From an uncultured Spirochaeta sp. (GTDB lineage Bacteria; Spirochaetota; Spirochaetia; DSM-27196; Alkalispirochaetaceae), in contig CAJWEZ010000039.1 in NCBI GenBank assembly GCA_913030605.1, positions 1 through 43,494 of the forward strand: DNA of 43,494 bases, written 5' to 3'. Under the pieces are notes generated by a model. The model was not told where the DNA came from. It did no database searches and saw only the letters and a list, made by a program, of their open reading frames with translations. Numbering within the stretch: the first letter of the stretch is position 1; each line of letters opens with the position of its first letter. The position numbers and the translations under genes were made by a program. Positions 42,501-43,494 of this stretch are shown here, piece by piece.

Positions 42501-43121
42501 ATGGTGGAGTTACTGACATACGCCTACCTTGACCGACTGCAGCCGCAGTTTACCGCCTTCCTTGCAACGATCGCGAAGGGGTATCTGCCGTTGTCGGGGC
42601 AGGCGAGTCTCTGGATCGAAATCCGGCCGGGGATGGACATCAACCGGCTGACAGATGTGGCGCTGAAATCAAACGACGTTCAGCCGGGCATCATGTACGT
42701 CGAGCGGTCCGCCGGCGTCCTCGAGGTGCACAGCTTCGACCAGGGAGCGGTGATGGAGGCGGGGCAGGCGATCGTCGGTTCGCTGGGAATGACGATCAAC
42801 GACCGCGTCAAACCGCGTCTGGTCGGGCTGGAGACGATCAAGAACATCAGCGACTTCCAGTGCCAGCTGATCAACAGGATGCGTCACGGCAACATGATCC
42901 TTCCGGGCGAAACGCTGCTCACGATCGAGACGCAGCCGGCGTCCTACGCCGTCCTGGCGGCGAACGAGGCGGAGAAGACCGCCAACATCAACATTCTGGA
43001 AGTCCGTGCAATCGGTGCCTTCGGGCGCGTGTACATCGGAGGCGAAGAGGCGGAGGTGCTGGAAGCGAAATCCGCAGTGGAAAAGGCGATTCAGTCGATC
43101 GAGGGGCGCGTGGCGTCGTAG
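42501..43121 (+). CDS. Bacterial microcompartment trimeric shell protein (BMC-T, tandem BMC domains)
   Basis: This 206-aa shell protein has two BMC domains (about residues 35-105 and 140-203) that form a pseudohexameric trimer tile. The sequence pattern resembles what I recall of Haliangium ochraceum double-layer BMC-T proteins: YLDRLQPQFTAFLATIAKGY, SLWIEIRPGMDINRLTDVAL, QPGIMYVER, LINRMRHGNMILPGETLL, and AANEAEKTANINILEVR. Such tiles stack face to face and have gated pores for larger metabolites. GGGGGAA and a strong promoter precede the ATG. It is followed 36 bp later by a BMC-H gene, so this is the start of a metabolosome operon; its enzymes lie beyond the window. Confidence 0.9.
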   Translation: MVELLTYAYLDRLQPQFTAFLATIAKGYLPLSGQASLWIEIRPGMDINRLTDVALKSNDVQPGIMYVERSAGVLEVHSFDQGAVMEAGQAIVGSLGMTINDRVKPRLVGLETIKNISDFQCQLINRMRHGNMILPGETLLTIETQPASYAVLAANEAEKTANINILEVRAIGAFGRVYIGGEEAEVLEAKSAVEKAIQSIEGRVAS

Positions 43122-43157
43122 GCGCCGGACCCGACACACCAAACAAGGAGATACGCG

Positions 43158-43442
43158 ATGTCTGTCGAAGCATTGGGAATGATTGAAGCACAGGGATTTG
43201 TTGCGATGGTTGAGGCCGCCGACGCGATGGTCAAGGCTGCGAAAGTGGAGCTGGTGGGTTACGAGAAGACCGGCGGCGGGTATGTGACCGCAATCGTACG
43301 TGGCGACGTGGCTGCGGTGAAGGCCGCCACCCCACCGCTGCTGTTCCCGCAAATCGCCCGTGCCCGCGGATCCTTGGCAATCACCAGCTTGTGTTGCTTG
43401 GCGACTACCGGCCAAAGTTCATCGATGATAAAATTCGCATAA
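43158..43442 (+). CDS. BMC-H shell protein, 5' part only; 3' end replaced by foreign sequence
   Basis: The frame starts with AAGGAG eight bases upstream and encodes a standard hexamer-forming BMC domain: [20 protein letters not shown], then [21 protein letters not shown] and VAAVKAAT (residue 58, base 43331). A normal BMC-H continues for another ~35 residues with an Asp-Ala-Gly helix and a final strand. Instead the frame turns into residues with no BMC character and ends at 43442. On the opposite strand the same bases encode a good esterase fragment. The BMC-H gene is therefore broken here, either in the genome or by assembly. Only residues 1-58 should be trusted. Confidence 0.8.
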   Translation: MSVEALGMIEAQGFVAMVEAADAMVKAAKVELVGYEKTGGGYVTAIVRGDVAAVKAATPPLLFPQIARARGSLAITSLCCLATTGQSSSMIKFA

Positions 43443-43494
43443 TCTCCACTGACCGTGTCGTACTCAAAAGCGCGGTTGCGGCGCGGTTGATTTC
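43316..43494 (-). CDS. Fragment of an enterochelin-esterase-like hydrolase (partial, probably joined by error)
   Basis: In the minus-strand frame beginning at 43492, the translation contains [20 protein letters not shown], a short linker, [15 protein letters not shown] and then VAAFT. This is the pattern of esterase D/enterochelin-esterase-like alpha/beta hydrolases around the nucleophile Ser (GxSxG form GNSSG). Neither end of the gene is present: it enters from the right edge, and homology stops where the BMC-H gene begins. The segment has visibly lower GC than the rest of the window. It is either the product of recombination or a contig-end misjoin. Confidence 0.65.

Overview
The window is a GC-rich (about two-thirds GC by eye), gene-dense bacterial chromosome segment. 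It has tightly overlapping operons and no rRNA, tRNA, CRISPR array or insertion sequence that I can see. The most likely host is a free-living, salt-tolerant spirochaete (Spirochaetaceae, Alkalispirochaeta- or Salinispira-like). This is inferred from the exported-protein N-termini (a hydrophobic helix followed by Gly/Ala and a Gln/Ala-Glu-rich start, as in ASGQAEG), the many c-di-GMP and HisKA_2 signalling proteins, the chemoreceptor fused to a sugar-binding-protein fold, and the heavy investment in osmolytes. The phylum is not proven by any marker gene here.

Layout from left to right. (1) 1-4090, minus strand: an oligopeptide/dipeptide ABC importer oppA-B-C-D, with an intrinsic terminator between oppA and oppB. 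(2) 4249-6177, plus: a two-gene ABC-2 exporter. (3) 6205-14351, minus: a trehalose-from-glycogen operon glgX/treX-treZ-treY, whose last gene is a translationally coupled PAS-PAS-GGDEF diguanylate cyclase. (4) 14693-21612, plus: a compact six-gene operon with a ThDP-dependent 2-oxoacid decarboxylase, a HisC-like aminotransferase, a three-gene OpuC-type (quaternary amine) ABC importer and an aldehyde dehydrogenase. It reads as a complete uptake-transamination-decarboxylation-oxidation route. (5) 21572-28220: signalling genes (EAL protein, HisKA_2 kinase, an unusual chemoreceptor, a truncated receiver) and a lone xdhC. (6) 28246-34575, plus: a UvrD-like helicase, then a stress/osmolyte operon of HdeD-like protein, tandem universal stress protein, BCCT transporter and two VOC (glyoxalase-fold) enzymes. 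(7) 34757-37955, minus: a Na+/phosphate cotransporter preceded by a PHO-box-like repeat, and TrpB2. (8) 38057-42331: a thioesterase, a DUF2148 ferredoxin-like protein, a GAF/HisKA_2 kinase and a two-subunit CoA-transferase-like pair that lacks the usual catalytic Glu motif. (9) 42501 to the end, plus: the start of a bacterial microcompartment operon (double-layer-type BMC-T, then BMC-H). Inside the BMC-H gene the sequence switches abruptly to an unrelated, lower-GC esterase fragment on the opposite strand, probably an assembly chimera or a recombination joint.

Two themes link the regions. The first is osmoadaptation: trehalose synthesis, a betaine-type ABC importer, a BCCT transporter, and a pathway that could interconvert betaine-like compounds. 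The second is expression style. Genes inside operons are joined by 4- or 8-bp overlaps or have good Shine-Dalgarno sequences. Six first-of-unit or stand-alone genes have no Shine-Dalgarno and instead carry a TANNNT -10 hexamer 5-7 nt before the ATG, the arrangement expected for leaderless mRNAs.
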